DNA of 64,000 nucleotides from Saccharum officinarum (GCA_020631735.1 CM036221.1:13745381-13809380); one strand, 5' to 3'. Shown: positions 48,584 through 61,534, counted from the first letter of the stretch. Program-made: numbers and translations. The notes: generated by a model from the letters alone, not told the origin.

Positions 48584-50519
48584 TGTAAGGTCCAAATAGG
48601 CTAGAGGGGGGGTGAATAGCCTAATTAAAACTTCTACAAGAATTACTTAACCACACGTTAGTACGAAAGGTGGCGAAGCAAATGCACTAGCTCTAACTAA
48701 TTAAGCAAGCCACCTACACAAGTCTATAACAAAGCTATTCACTAAACACAACAACAACTACAAGCTAGAAACAAGAAGTAATACAAGAGAAGAGCTTTGA
48801 GTGATTATACCGCCGTGTAGAGATGAGAAGTACCAATCAATCAATCACACACGAGAAATCCTCAGGAAGAGAATGACACAAGAATTTATCCCGAGGTTCA
48901 CTTGCTTCCCAGCAAGCTACTCCTCATTGTGGCGATACACCCACTTGTCGGTTCATGAGCTAATCGACTATCAAGAGTCGAGCCCTCGGCGGGTGCCACA
49001 CAACCACACACAAGATGGAGATCCTCCAAGCCACGAGCTCCACTAGAGTATCCAATTTACGAACTCCCGTGGGGAAGGATCAAGAACCCCTTACAACACT
49101 TGGTGAAGGCTCCAACAATCTCCAATTGTGAGCTCAATCACCTCCACTGCTCCAAGCCATCTACCGTGTCGGAAAACACGAAAGAGTAACAAGAAATCCG
49201 CAGCAACTCGAAGATCAAGTGCCTCTAGAATGCAACTCTCATGCAATGCACTTGAATCTCACTCAATCTCACTCAAGATGTGCAACTATGCAAAGAGATG
49301 AGTGGAGGGGTTGTTCTCTAGCTCAAAGTATGTCTCTAGGTCTCAAAATGTGCAAGAGATACCCTCAAACCCCGGCCAACGTCTATTTATAACGAAGGGG
49401 TACGCAGCTAGCTGTTAAGGACGACACAGTTCAAAATGGGATGACCGGACGCTCCGGTCTGGGTGGTCACTACAGGACAAGCGTGAACAGTGCGCGTCAG
49501 AAGTTACCGTTGCTATGACCGGACGCGCCCTAGCGTATGACCGGACGCCACAGTGCCAGCGTCCGATTAGAGTCTAGTAAGCTCCCATCACGACCGGACG
49601 CGTCCGATCGTACATGATCGGACGCGCCCCGCGTCCGATCATCACTCCTGCGCTCTCTGCCCCTCTAGACGCCTGACCGGACGCGCCGGTCCCATGAAGG
49701 ACCAGACGCGCCAGTCGCGCGCTCTGCTTCTGCGCACAGGTGAACCGACCGGACGCGCTGGTCAGGCCAGACCAGCATCCGGTCACTAACCCTAGGCGCG
49801 CTGACCGAATGAACTGACCGGACGCGCTGGTCAAGCCGTGACCGTGTCTGGTGCAGCGTCCGGTCACCACAGTGACCTCCGTTCGCCTCCGTTTCTTTCC
49901 CGACTTCCGGCGTAGTAGAAAATAGGCATTTCACTTCTCCAAAAAGCGATGAATCCCGCCTCGCAAGCTCGATGGGAGGGAGAGAGGAACCCAAACCCCT
50001 CTCTACCGCTTAAACTTCACCGCCTTCACAAAAGTGCTAACACCACCAAGTGTACATCACCATGTGCATGTGTGTTAGCATTTCACAATCATTTTTCAAT
50101 GCGTTATGTTAGCTCTTTACTAGATCCTAATGCATATGCTCAAGACAATGATCTAGTGGCACTTGATTCCCGAGCTAACCGTGATTGCCCCTCTTGATAG
50201 TTGGCTATCTATCCTAAACCCGGTCAATCACTTCTCTACTCATCTTAGACCGGCAAAAGGAAAACCCCTATGGTTATACCTTTGCCTTGCGCTTTTAGAT
50301 CCTTCTCCTACACTTGATCATCATGTCCTTCATATTATGTGCATCTCCACCATGATCATCATTTCATGTCCATGCACCATCTCTTTGTGATCTTGTGGCC
50401 ACCACTCCTTGCCACGTACACCTTCATCACATGTGTTGCTTATGCCTAACTCAAAACACTTAACACATGGCATTAGCAACTTGGTGTCATTAATTACCAA
50501 AACCAAACTTAGGCTTTCA
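48584..50519 (-). repeat. LTR of the copia element (5' LTR in element sense)
   Basis: TGTAAGGTCC to GGCTTTCA on the plus strand. Very similar to 40556-42509, with about 20 bases missing from the GACCGGACGC block near 49460. Confidence 0.95.
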
Positions 50520-50654
50520 ATCTCCCCTCTCCATCTTCTTCCCTCCTCCCCCATCCCTCACTCTGCAGCCTCTCTGGCTCTCTGCTAAACTGCTAGGTTG
50601 CTTGCTGTGATGTACTGCTGTCCCTCTGCTATTCTCTGGCTCTCCATCATCCAT

Positions 50655-53600
50655 CCTAAGAAGTTGTTCTTCTGCAGATGTGGACCGACAATGTGCAAAT
50701 GTGGAAGTGTACATGCCTCCGCTTGACCTTGAAGGAGATGTTCTAGATTCATCAGTTGGGTCAGATCCTGCTGCCACGGTTTCCTCATCTACTCTAGAAG
50801 ATATTCCTTCCGTAATTGGAGGGCTATAGCAAAAATATAGCCAGAATATGTAGATTCAAGCAGCACATTGCTGGGGGGTATGGAGATGCAATAAAATGTC
50901 ATAATCCTCCAGCAATAGTTAGGAAGGAGATGATTGTTTACCTAAAAAGAATGCAAGGACTGTTCTTGTGGAGGTACCTGCAGTAGTTGAAGATGAAGAT
51001 GAACAAGATGCTACCGGTGCAGAAGAACCTACAGTTGTACCAGTACCAAGTTCTGGAACAAAAGTTAAGCAAGCCAAGAAGAAGATTGCTCAGGCTGCCA
51101 TCACTTCTTTCACTGTTTCTGCTACAGTAAAACTAGCAACTCAAAAATAGTCTAGGTCAGTGAGTTCCATGCTTTGCAAGTCACCAGAAGAAGTAGTTGC
51201 TGAGAGGCACAAATCCAAGCAAAGTCAACCTACACTTGAGCAGTGCACAAAGAAAAGTAAGGAGGCCAAAGTAATTGTTGATGATCATGTTGTTGATTTC
51301 TTTTATGAGAATCACATTCCATTGAATGTTATTAATTCAAGAAGCTAGGAAGTTTTGCTTGAGTCAATTGAACAATATGGTCCTGGGTACTGCTCACCAT
51401 CATATCATGATGTTAGGGTTCCGCTGCTTGAAAAAGTTGTGAACATAACAGCGGAGTTGAAGAAAAAGCATGAGGATGCTTGGAAGGAATATGGTTGCAC
51501 CATAATGTCCGATGGGTGGACTGACACAAGCCACCACCATCTCATCAATTTCCTTGCTAACAGTCCAGCAGGGACTTTCTTTCTAGGGTGTGTTGATGCT
51601 TCAAGTGAGATAGCAAATGCACCTATGTTGGCTGACTTGTTGGAGAAGCAAATTGATAAGGTTGGGAAGGAACATGCGGTGCAGATTGTCACTGACAATG
51701 GAGCCAACTTCAAGGCAATAGGCTTTTAATGGAGAGGATCCCGCATCTATTTTGGACACCATGTGCAGCCCATTTCTTGGATTTGTTGTTGGAGGATATT
51801 GGGAAGATCAAGGAATTCCACACTTGCATCAACATGGCATAGAAGGTGACCAGATTCATGTATAAGCATGGGAGGGTTCTAGATCTAATGCAAAATAAGA
51901 TTAGAGGAGATCTTGTGAGGCCAGCTGTAACTCGCTTTGCCACTTCATTTCTCACATTAGCAAGCCTGCATAAGAACAAGAGTGGATTGAGGAATTTAGT
52001 GGTTAGTCATGAATAGGATGCTACCAGTTTCTCTACCACTTAAGAAGGCCGGTGAGTTGAGAACATTATCCTTTCAATCCCATTTTGGAATAAAATGGAA
52101 TTATGCCTAAGAGCTTCATAACCACTTCTTGTAGCTCTAAGGATAGTAGATGGAGATGAGACACCAGCGGCTCCTTGTAAGGTCCAAATAGGCTAGAGGG
52201 GGGGTGAATAGCCTAATTAAAAGTTCTACAAGTATTACTTAACCACACGTTAGTACAAAAGGTGACGAAGCAAATGCACTAGCTCTAACTAGTTAAGCAA
52301 GCCACCTACACAAATCTATAACAAGGCTATTCACTAAACACAACAACAACTACAAGCTAGAAACAAGAAGTAATACAAGAGAAGAGCTTTGAGTGATTAT
52401 ACCGCCGTGTAGAGATGAGATGTACCAATCAATCAATCACACAAGAGAAATCCTCGGGAAGAGAATGACACAAGAATTTATCCCGAGGTTCACTTGCTTC
52501 CCGGCAAGCTACTCCCCGTTGTGGCGATACACCCACTTGTCGGTTCGCGAGCTAATCGACTATCAAGAGTCGAGCCCTCGGCGGGCGCCACACAACCGCA
52601 CACAAGATGGGGATCCTCCAAGCCACGAGCTCCACTAGAGTATCCAATTTACGAACTCCCGCGGGGAAGGATCAAGAACCCCTTACAACACTTGGTGAAG
52701 GCTCCAACAATCTCCAATTGCGAGCTCAATCACCTCCGCTGCTCCAAGTCGTCTACCGTGTCGGGAAACACGGAAGAGTAACAAGAAATCCGCAGCAACT
52801 CGAAGATCAAGTGCCTCTAGAATGCAACTCTCAAGCAATGCACTTGAATCTCACTCAATCTCACTCAAGATATGCAACTAATCAAGGAGATGAGTGGAGG
52901 GGTTGTTCTCTAGCTCAAAGTATGTCTCTATATCTCAAAAATGTGCAAGAGTTACCCTCAGACCCCGGCCAACGTCTATTTATAACGAAGGGGTACGCAG
53001 CTAGCCGTTACAGACGACGCAGCGAAAAACGCGCTGACCGGACGCTCCGGTCAGGGTGACCGGACGCGTCCGGTCACTACACGACAGCAAGAAATAGTGC
53101 GTGTCAGAACTAGCCGTTGCCGTGACCGGACGCGCTGAACCGATTGACCGGACGCGACAGTGCCCGCGTCCGGTCGCGTTCCAGTATGCTCCCGTTGAGA
53201 CCGGACGCGTCCGATCGCACGTGACCGGACGCGCCGCGCGTCCGATCGTCACTCCGCTTCGCTCTGCCCCTCTGGACGCCTGACCGGACGCTCCGGTTAC
53301 GTGAGGGACCGGACGCGCCGGTCGCGCGCTCTGATTTGCTCAGGAGAACTGACCGGACGCGCTGTTGAACTGACCGGACGCCACAGTGCCAGCGTCCGAT
53401 TAGAGTCCAGTAAGCTCCTTGGATGACCGGACGCGTCCGGTCATCAGTGACCGGACGCGCTGCGCGTCCGATCATCAAACTGAAAACCGCGCAGACGCTG
53501 AACACTGACCGGACGCGTCCGGTCATACAGAGACCGCGTCCGGTCCAGCGTCCGGTCATCTCTGTGACCTCCGTTCGCCTCCGTTTCTTTTCCGACTTCC

Positions 53601-54560
53601 GGCGCAATAGAAAATAGGCGTTTCACTTCTCCTAAAAGCGCCGAATCCCGCCTCGCAAGCTCGGCGGGAGGGAGAGAAGAACCCAAACCCTTCTCTACCG
53701 CTCAAACTCCACCGCCTTCACAAACGTGCTAACACCACCATGTGTAAATCATCATGTGCATGTGTGTTAGCATTTCATAATCATTTTCCAAGGCGTTATG
53801 TTAGCTCTCAACTAGATCCTAATGCATATGCTCAAGACATTGATCTAGTGGCACTTGATTCCCGAGCTAACCGTGATTGCCCCTCTTGATAGTCGGCTAT
53901 GTATCCTAAATCCGGTCAATCACTTCTCTACTCAACTTAGACCGGCAAAAGGAAAACCCTATGGTTATACCTTTGCCTTGCTCTCTTAAATCCTTCTCCT
54001 TCACTTGATCATCAAGTTCATCATATTATGTGCATCTCCACCATGATCGTCATTTCATGTCCATGCACCATTTCTTTGTGATCTTGTGGCCACCACTTCT
54101 TGCCACGTACACCTTCATCACATGTGTTGCTTATGCCTAGCTCAAAACACTTAACACATGGCATTAGCAACTTGGTGTCATTAATTACCAAAACCAAACT
54201 TGGGCTTTCACTCCTAAGATTATGGCAGCCATGGATGTTGCAAAGGCCGCAACCAAGGATTCTCTGCAATGCAAACCAGATTTACTCAAAGAGGTACTAA
54301 AATACTATCACAACAGATGGGAAACCCAAAGAGGTACTAAAATACTATGACAACGCAAACCAGATTTACTCAAAGTGCTGCTGTTGAGCTGTGTCAAGAT
54401 CAAGACTACATTAATGTCGCTAATTATGGTCTTCTTTGGTATTTTAGGCTTCCAACAACAAGTCAGCAAAGAAATGGAGTTTAGGGGTAGGAATATGGAC
54501 CTCTGGATATGGCAGAAAAGAGAAGAAAACAACTCCCACAAGTAAGTCACCAGCTAAACA
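50655..54560 (+). pseudogene. hAT transposase remnant (BED finger, DUF659), split by a solo LTR
   Basis: Plus-strand fragments: a BED zinc-finger-like part at about 50780-50960 (residues recalling FKQHIAGGYGDAIKC and IVRKEM in shifting frames), then DUF659 in the frame 51355-51729 (CTIMSDGWTD, QIVTDNGANFKAIG), then 51727-52015 (IPHLFWTPCAAHFLDLLLED, KVTRFMYKH, TRFATSFLTL). After the solo LTR the sense resumes at 54211 with PKIMAAMDVAKAA and KPDLLKEVLKYY. Stops at about 50826, 50987, 51148, 51346 and 51839 and frame changes make it non-functional. Some plants retain related domesticated hAT genes; this copy is too broken for that. Confidence 0.88.
52176..54210 (-). mobile_element. solo LTR of the same copia family, TSD CTCCT
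   Basis: TGTAAGGTCC to GGGCTTTCA (2035 bp) with identical CTCCT on both sides (52171-52175, 54211-54215) and no internal region. It sits inside the hAT transposase; deleting it with one TSD gives a continuous codon run around TPAAPKIMAAM. Confidence 0.95.
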
Positions 54561-54828
54561 CTAATTTAGTCTTGATGCTTGCTTTATTGTGTATACTTAT
54601 AGTATATATAGGTATATATATAGTAGGTATATATGTCCTGATATATAGACGACCAGGGGTCGACTAGGCTCGACTAATCGGCCTGGTCGACGACTAATCG
54701 CGATTAGTCTCCTGATCGGTCCCATGGTGACTAGGTTCGACTGGACGACTTGAAAACATTGATGTAGATACATAGCAAATTTGATGTACCAGAAAAATCA
54801 AAGCGGCTTATAATCTGGAATAGAGTGG

Positions 54829-55665
54829 TATACTAGGGGAAAAAATAGAAAGAAAGAGCATTCGGATTCATCGACCATGACACCTAGCTAGCTACTAGAC
54901 ACGACATGTACATGTACGTAGACATTATTATTGCCACTAGCTACCTAGCAAGTCATGGACCGTAATCATCAATTCATCACCATGTCATGCATCATGGTTA
55001 TGTGTGTTTACAGGGCTCATCTATTATGGTAATCCGCATGCGCGCGCTATATATAGCTAGCGACATACTTCAGCAGGCAGCGGTCGTCAGTTAGTCAACG
55101 AAAGATGCATGATTAGATCGATCGGCAAAATAGCTAGCTATCTAGGCGCAAATTAAAGCAGTGATGCACGTGTTGTTGCCGTTCCGTTGCGCCCGTAGTA
55201 GCAGAGTAGTGGGGTAACATCTTTACAGAATTACACACGCGCATGCCTATGCAGAATTCTGGTTGTGGGGAAGGTGAAGGAGCACTAAAAGAAATCTAGA
55301 ATGTGCTCGGTTGAACTGGCTGCAGCTGCGGCTAATGGTTTGGATCTTTAAACTCTATATACGACTAGATGCACTTGTATACAAAAGATGAATGGAAAGA
55401 ACAAAATTTCGACACAATACACGTGTAGTGATTTAATAATTAGTACAATTTTAGAAAAGGGAAAAAAAGAAAATTACCTTGATAATTTGCCGCAACCAAT
55501 CACGATCAGGCTTGCCTCCGTCGTCTTTGCTGTTTCCCAGCTTCACGTGCCATGCGAAAGTCAATTGGCACAACGGGGGCTCGTGGCCTCGCCGTCTGCC
55601 GCGCTGAAGTGCGGCAAGTGCGAAGTGCCTAGTGCTGAGTCGTAATTGTTGTTTTGGGCTGCCGG
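54829..55665. other. unassigned intergenic DNA
   Basis: CGCTATATATAGCTAGCG at about 55047 resembles a TATA box in a promoter-like context (about 55020-55130), but no gene follows on the plus strand. Short frame 55388-55645 is unrecognised. Confidence 0.3.
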
Positions 55666-55671
55666 CTTCTC

Positions 55672-55672
<1 letters not shown>

Positions 55673-55760
<88 letters not shown>
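55673..55760. repeat. (TTA)n microsatellite
   Basis: About 29 trinucleotide units. The Ile- or Tyr-homopolymer frames over it (55646-55888, 55654-56040) are artefacts. Confidence 0.97.
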
Positions 55761-55766
<6 letters not shown>

Positions 55767-57736
55767 TTGGCTACCGGCTGGTATGCATCAATGGGACTTG
55801 GGCCAAAAAACGGAGACCAGGTCTATATACTATTGGGCTGTACACAAGATATTGGGGGGGGCCCTGTGGGGTCGCACGGGCCTGCTGACATGCTGCTGCA
55901 ACGTCTCTATCTTGCAAGGTCATCTTGGGCTTTGCTTATTTTCTTTTGAGGTGATCTTGGGCTCTGTTGGTCACTACCGAACGGGCCAGGCCCTTTTAGT
56001 TTTTCTCCTGGAGAGCCCTTGTTTTTTTCGTCGTATATGAAAATCTCTTCTCCTTTTTTTTTTTTGCCATGGGCTTACATGTGCATGGGCCAGCAAGAAG
56101 ACAAAGAAAGGTTAGCACTGGAGCTTTGTTCCAGGACCGACTGAAGAATGTGATGGAATGGTCCTTACCTCTGAGTCTCTGACGAGTCTACCGACAAGCT
56201 AGTGAGTGACACCAACTAAGCAAAGCATGTGCGTACGAGGTTCAGGCGACTTAATGATCTCCTCATCGTCATCATCAGTTCTGTTTGTACGTCAGACTGC
56301 TTACATTAATCATTAGCACAAAAGATACAGTAGCAGTGATGGAACAACGAAGCCCAAGTGTTCCACTCCATGAGGTTCCTCCCTCCGCAACTCGTGGGCC
56401 AGGGACGACCTGCTTGCGGCACAATTTAGGACGGCAAGAGATTTGCCGTATGCTTCCCGCACAAGTGTATCATGACATGGATTGTTGCCTAGTCCCTCTC
56501 CCTAGCTAGTCCTCGGCACCGATAGCTAGTGCAATGATCGTCCTGCGCGCTTACACTCGCACCGAATCAGCACTGCCACCGGCTACTGACTGACGCCTCC
56601 TAGCTTGATCCCATACCCCTAATTAACCGTCGTCCGCTGGTGCCCACTCGGTGTTGGTGTCCGGTGGCTGGCCAGCACCTCGCCTCAACGCGCGGATCGG
56701 AGCAGCACAACAAGTCGGCGGTGAATTCTCCAGTATCGGCGGCGCGGCGACATTTCCGCTCTGTGGTCCTTCCTCTCATCTTGGATATGCATGGGCGGCA
56801 AAGACCCTTAATTGAGGCTCGACAGACAATGGCAAGCAATAGCCGTCGAATGGCCAAATGGTCGCAGTGTCCCCCCCCCCCCCCCCCCCTTTTTTCTCAT
56901 GTCTTTTTTTGTATGGGTAAACTATAAAACATAGGTTAATTGGGTCACGTTCGAGACAGAAACCTAAGTAACCCGGACGGGTTTTATCAGTCTTGATTTT
57001 TCCATATAATAGATTTGTTCACATTGTTTTTTTCGTGGGCGTGTCCTTGTTAGGACACATATTTTGTTAAATAAAAGGAAGTAGAGTTCTGGCTGTTCAC
57101 TACAAAACTTCAGAAACCCGATTGGTTTGGTATACCCGATTGTCTGCCCCTAAGAATACGCATGTCATTCGGAGACGAAATTAAGAAGCAAAGTGCAGCG
57201 CACGGTACCACCACTGCCCATGCATATATACTAGGCTTGTTGACTCTTCTCCCCCGCTGCGGAATGTGCTTGTGTGCTGTGCCCAGTGCCCACCGGCCAC
57301 CACCACCACCACTCTGTCTAACGACTCTGCCGACGAATGGGGCATAGACGATAGGTGAGGTCGGTGAGTACGCCCACGCCACGCCACGCCACGTCGCCAC
57401 GGCGTGCCTCGGAAGGAGGAGGTCGATCGTGCATGCAGCAGCTAGGCAGCTAGCACTGCAGTGTCCGCCTCCACTGCACGGCCGCTGGTATAGTCAACAT
57501 TATACCAGCGCCGCTGGTATATGATTTCATTTCGTTCCAGGGCGTTGTCTCCACTATACTCCTCCTACGTAGTCTTTCCAAAAAAAAAAACTCCTCCTAC
57601 GTAGGAAGCATAAACTACTGGTCACACACGATCCTCAAGAGCTGGTACATACAGTACCATGCATTTTCGTTAGCCTCTGCCCTCTAGGTACTCGAGCAAA
57701 AGTCACAGTTATTACTAGTACGGACGTGCTGTAGTC
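55761..57736. other. unassigned intergenic DNA
   Basis: Contains a run of about 20 C at 56870-56889 and a short palindromic set CGCTGGTATA/TATACCAGCG at 57483-57525. Frames at 56600-56927 and 57110-57400 overlap on both strands with no domain. Confidence 0.35.
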
Positions 57737-57882
57737 ACCATTTTACAATATTTTAGCATGGTGTAAAGTTTTAGGGTGTTATATCGGGTGTCACGTGGAG
57801 GTGTCGCATGAGATGTTCGGATACTTAAAAAAAACAAATTACAGAATCGGTTAGTAAACCGCGAGATAAATTTATTAGGGCA
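57737..57882. mobile_element. truncated PIF/Tourist-like MITE
   Basis: GGTGTAAAGTTTTAGGGTGT, then GGATACTT and CGCGAGATAAATTTATTA resemble the fragment at 23146-23480. It ends where the CACTA element is inserted and does not resume on the other side. Confidence 0.45.
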
Positions 57883-58299
57883 CACTACTGAAAACGTGTG
57901 CTTTGCCGAGGGCCAAATCTCAGGCACTCGGCAAAGACACTCTTTGCTGAGGGCCAGTCCCAGGAGCCCTCGGCAAAGAGGCCTTTGCCGACAGGCCCTC
58001 GGCAAAACAAATCTTTGGCCCTCGACAAATTAGGCCCGTTGAGTCACGGCGGCCACTCCCGTCAGGCTTTGCCGAGGGCCAGCCGTTAGGCCCTCGGCAA
58101 AGATTTTTTTTGGAACCAGTTTTTCGGCCAAAATTTTTTTTATAAATAGTCTTTGCCGAGAGCCATGGGCCAGACCCTCGGCAAAGATTTTTTTCACCCA
58201 GTTTTCCGACCAATTTTTTTTTAAATAGTCTTTGCCGAGGGCCCAAGGCCAAGCCCTCGGCAAAGACCCCCTTTGCCGAGGGTCAGGCTAGGTCCTCAG

Positions 58300-59227
58300 C
58301 AAAGATTTTTTGTTTTTTTTGTTTTTTTAGCCCAGTTTTTTTGTGGTGCTATAATATATTGTTTCAAACTCAATTTTAAAATTCGGGCCAATTTTGAATT
58401 TTTTTTATATATTTTCTTAATTTATTTCGATTTGTTGATTTTTTTCAAATATTTCAAGTTTGAACTGCAGGTGCATGGAATAATGCAATGTAGTTTTTCG
58501 AAAAATGTTATTCATTATTCATTGTATTCGGTGTATGTTGAGTCCATATCCACAAACTCGCATCAAATTTCGCGCATCTTCTTCGTGTAACATGACGAGC
58601 CACTTGCCGGAAAAGTGTTTTGAAATTATATAAAATCCATACGAAGTCCGAAAATCACGAAACTTGTCAAGGTGTCATGTTATCGCACGTGTAGGATGTG
58701 AAAAAAATTGAGAAGGTTTCGAGCGAGTTGCGACGTCGGATGCCTAAAACCCAGACATCTCCACTTGTGATCACTTGTGGTCACATGTGGAGACGTCTGA
58801 GTTTTAGGCATCCGACTTCGCAACTTGTTCGAAACCTTCTCAATTTTTTACCACAGCCTACACATGCGATAACATGACACCTCGATAAGTTTCGTGATTT
58901 TCGGACTTCATATGGATTTTATATAATTTTAAAACACTTTTCCGGCAATATGCTCGTCATGTTACGTGAACAAGATGCCCGAAATTTGATGCGAGTTCCT
59001 GGATAGGGACTCAACATACACCAAATACCATGAATAATATTTTTTGAAACACTACATTGCATTATTCGATGCACCTGCAGTTCAAATTTGAAATATTTGA
59101 AAAAAATCAACGAAACAAAATAAATTAAGGAAATATATATAAAAAGTCAAAATTGGCCCAAATTTTAAAATTGAGTTTAAAACAATGTATTATAGCACCA
59201 CAAAAAAACTGGGCTCAAAAAAATTTT
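58300..59227. repeat. long inverted repeat (fold-back) inside CACTA element 2
   Basis: The left arm (about 58300-58768) and right arm (about 58785-59227) are imperfect reverse complements around TGATCACTTGTGGTCA; for example CCCAGACATCTCCAC pairs with GTGGAGACGTCTGAG, and CCCAGTTTTTTTGTGGTGC matches its complement near 59197. The arms are clearly related to the arms in CACTA element 1 (shared ACGAAGTCCGAAAAT, AAACTTG.CAAG.TGTC and GACATCTCCA text). Confidence 0.88.
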
Positions 59228-61437
59228 GCACTTTGGTATTCCTGTGTAGATGTCGATGTTTGAGGCATGAAGTACTAGGTAGAAGGATTGTTTTTCCTGA
59301 TCTCCTGTAATTCTCAATTTTGCACTTTGGTATAATGTCCAAGTGACATTAGTCTAGCTCTAAGTAGTGTTTATGGTTATCCATTTTAGCTTGCAAATTA
59401 CTATACAAAATTGATAGAATTTGTGGGTTATTGGTTCAGTATATGAGTAGCAGTAATTTCTCAAATTTACAGAATTGTTGTGTTTGAGAGCTATTGCTTT
59501 CTATGCCCCGTCGAAGGTTTTCTTTGCTGTTGATTTAGCCTCATGGCTGTGACTTAAGAAGCTCACACACCATAGGTAAGTTAAAATTCTTGTGAGTTTA
59601 GTACTTACAATAAATCCTCATACTTGTCATATCTCTTTGATCATTGAGCAGGATGACTAATAAGTTGTGAGAAAAGTATCTTTTGGGGGCATCATTAAAA
59701 TCAAGCCTATGAAGAAAAGAAGGTAGACTATGAATCATTTCCTCTTCCATGTTGTATCTTTATGGTTATGATACAAGGTTGGGACAATAGTGAAATCATC
59801 TCACATTTGCAGTCATTGTTTCATGTGTTGGGACTTGTATGTGCTATTTTGCAAATGACATGCTTAGCATTTTGGCCAGGAACATCTTTGTTAGAAATAA
59901 GTCAAAACATTACACCTCAAGCTTGGACTATGTTGATAGTGAAGACAGATCTATCATCTGTGAGATTGAATTGTGCTTTATTTTTCTGTGGGTTCATTTT
60001 ATTTCAGGTGTAAAGAAGCTGAGCTCAATATGGGTGATGAGAACAATGCATTGATCGATGTGTTTCAAAGTATCGGCAGGCTTGTTTCTTGAAACCCTTT
60101 CTCTTTGGCCTTTGTGGGTTCATTTTTATGCTTATCAAACTATGGAGTATATCATAACTTGAATGTGCTATGATTCGATTTGTCAAAAAAAATCCTACTT
60201 TAGGACATATTAGGTTGGAAAAGAATGATGCATTCCTACTGTACCTCAGCGCCTGCTTATTGTGAACAAATAGTTTGTGATCTTGATGCAGTAACGTTCA
60301 CTTTATTATATCTAAAGGAACTGTGCCACTTGCAGATTTATATACATAGATTCAGATATCACACATGTACCGCGCTGATTTCTACAACAATCATATAAGC
60401 AACATTCTCTTGTACCTTAGATTTATTTTGAGTAACCATGATGTTTGTATCTGACATATTCACACCAAAAATAAATCTCTATGATTATAATGTGCTACAG
60501 AACACACTACTCTTTGCTTGCATTGTTGATGGAACTGTAACAGAACAAGATAAGGATCCTTTTCATGTGGCTGTGACTGGATCCTTTTGATGTGGCTGTG
60601 ACTGCCATTATTTATTATGACTAGTATCTAAGTTTATGGACTGATGTAACGATGCTATTTGCTATCTATCTATGTAGTACTTTCATCTACTCTTGCTGCT
60701 ATTTATACCAATTTGCATATGATATTATGTGGGCTTGTGTCCTGTTGCTAAATTTTCTTGTTGTATATGGCTATCAGGGAAAGGCAATTGGAAAAGGAAG
60801 GATCTGTGGTACATGGGCTCCAGAACTGGCAGCGAAAAGGTATGTATTAGTGTATGTTTGTGCTCATTGCTTGTATCGCTAACTAGCATAGCATCCGTTT
60901 TCTTGTTTGGTTTCTTTAGTATCACAAGCCATGGATTGAGCAACTAGCGAGTAGTTGTTTCAGAACACTGCAGTGTGATTTTGTAGCAATAATATTAGCC
61001 AAGATGAGAAACAAGATATTATCCACTAATTGTTCTGAAAATAAATAATTTTGTATTTGGGGTTGTTATCTGTATACTAGTACTGTTAACCATAGTCAGG
61101 TTGTTTATTGCAAAGCTTAAAATGTCTTTCTCATGAATGATTCATTTTATTTTATCTTATTTTTGTATATAGAGGGAGTACAGATGGGTCCTCTTATGCT
61201 TCAACCTACTCGGAATCAATGGATGCCTGGATGTACGCATTATGACAGCATGTAGAATGTAGCCTATGTGTTGGTTCGTTGTTGTCCCATCCGGAATGTA
61301 GCATCTGTGTTGGTACTTTATTTAGAACCCTAGAATGTAACTTGAGGATGGAACATGATTTACAAACAGCTTGAGCGATATACATATGAAGACTGTAATG
61401 ATGATTGTCTGATGCATCTTTAGATTATTGATAATTA

Positions 61438-61440
<3 letters not shown>
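59228..61440. other. interior of CACTA element 2, no supported gene
   Basis: AT-rich DNA with short frames only (59762-60013, 60652-60882, 60729-60947). It could be captured host introns and exons or decayed transposase region; no protein family was recognised. Confidence 0.4.

Positions 61441-61529
<89 letters not shown>
61440..61529. repeat. (TA)n microsatellite
   Basis: About 44 TA units inside CACTA element 2. Confidence 0.98.

Positions 61530-61534
<5 letters not shown>

Larger units (their letters stand above)
40556..50519 (-). mobile_element. Sirevirus-like Ty1/copia retrotransposon, defective
   Basis: Minus orientation. Two ~1.95 kb LTRs (40556-42509 and 48584-50519) enclose gag, protease, integrase, reverse transcriptase and RNase H in copia order. 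The primer-binding site next to the 48584 LTR reads TGGTATCAGAG on the minus strand (48571-48581), matching initiator tRNA-Met, and a polypurine tract AAAAAGGGGGAG lies beside the other LTR (42511-42522). No single long frame survives: several stops and shifts plus an inserted MITE. Flanking pentamers CTTTC and ATCTC do not match, so the usual 5-bp duplication is absent or has mutated. Sirevirus assignment rests on the [23 protein letters not shown] and [15 protein letters not shown] text and the large LTRs. Confidence 0.9.
40049..54761 (+). mobile_element. hAT transposon (broken) carrying two later LTR insertions, TSD ATGTAGAT
   Basis: The terminal repeats are exact over 19 bp: CAATGTTTTCAAGTCGTCC at the left and its reverse complement at 54743-54761. 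ATGTAGAT flanks both ends (40041-40048, 54762-54769). Subterminal DNA contains repeated CGACTAATCG/CGATTAGTC words. Own sequence is 40049-40555, 50520-52175 and 54211-54761, about 2.7 kb; the rest is later insertions. Transposase remains are on the plus strand. Confidence 0.95.
39975..54828. mobile_element. Stowaway MITE split by a hAT insertion
   Basis: The left part (39975-40048) starts CTCCTCACTCTGTTCGCTTT. The right part (54762-54828) ends, in reverse complement, CCACTCTATTCCAGATTATA. TA lies on both outer sides (39973-39974, 54829-54830). The sequences next to the hAT insertion (CAAATTTGCTATGTATC and its complement) are the two arms of one MITE. Confidence 0.85.

Noticed and set aside
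55020..55380. TATA-like CTATATATAGC with a possible non-coding RNA or microRNA gene downstream
   Set aside because: No convincing stem-loop with a known mature microRNA sequence was found by eye.
55646..56040. Homopolymeric Ile or Tyr frames
   Set aside because: Translations of the (TTA)n tract.
57900..58320. Interspersed TTTGCCGAGGGC repeats, considered as a CRISPR-like array
   Set aside because: Repeats occur in both orientations with irregular spacing inside a CACTA element; these are transposase-binding subterminal repeats in a plant genome.
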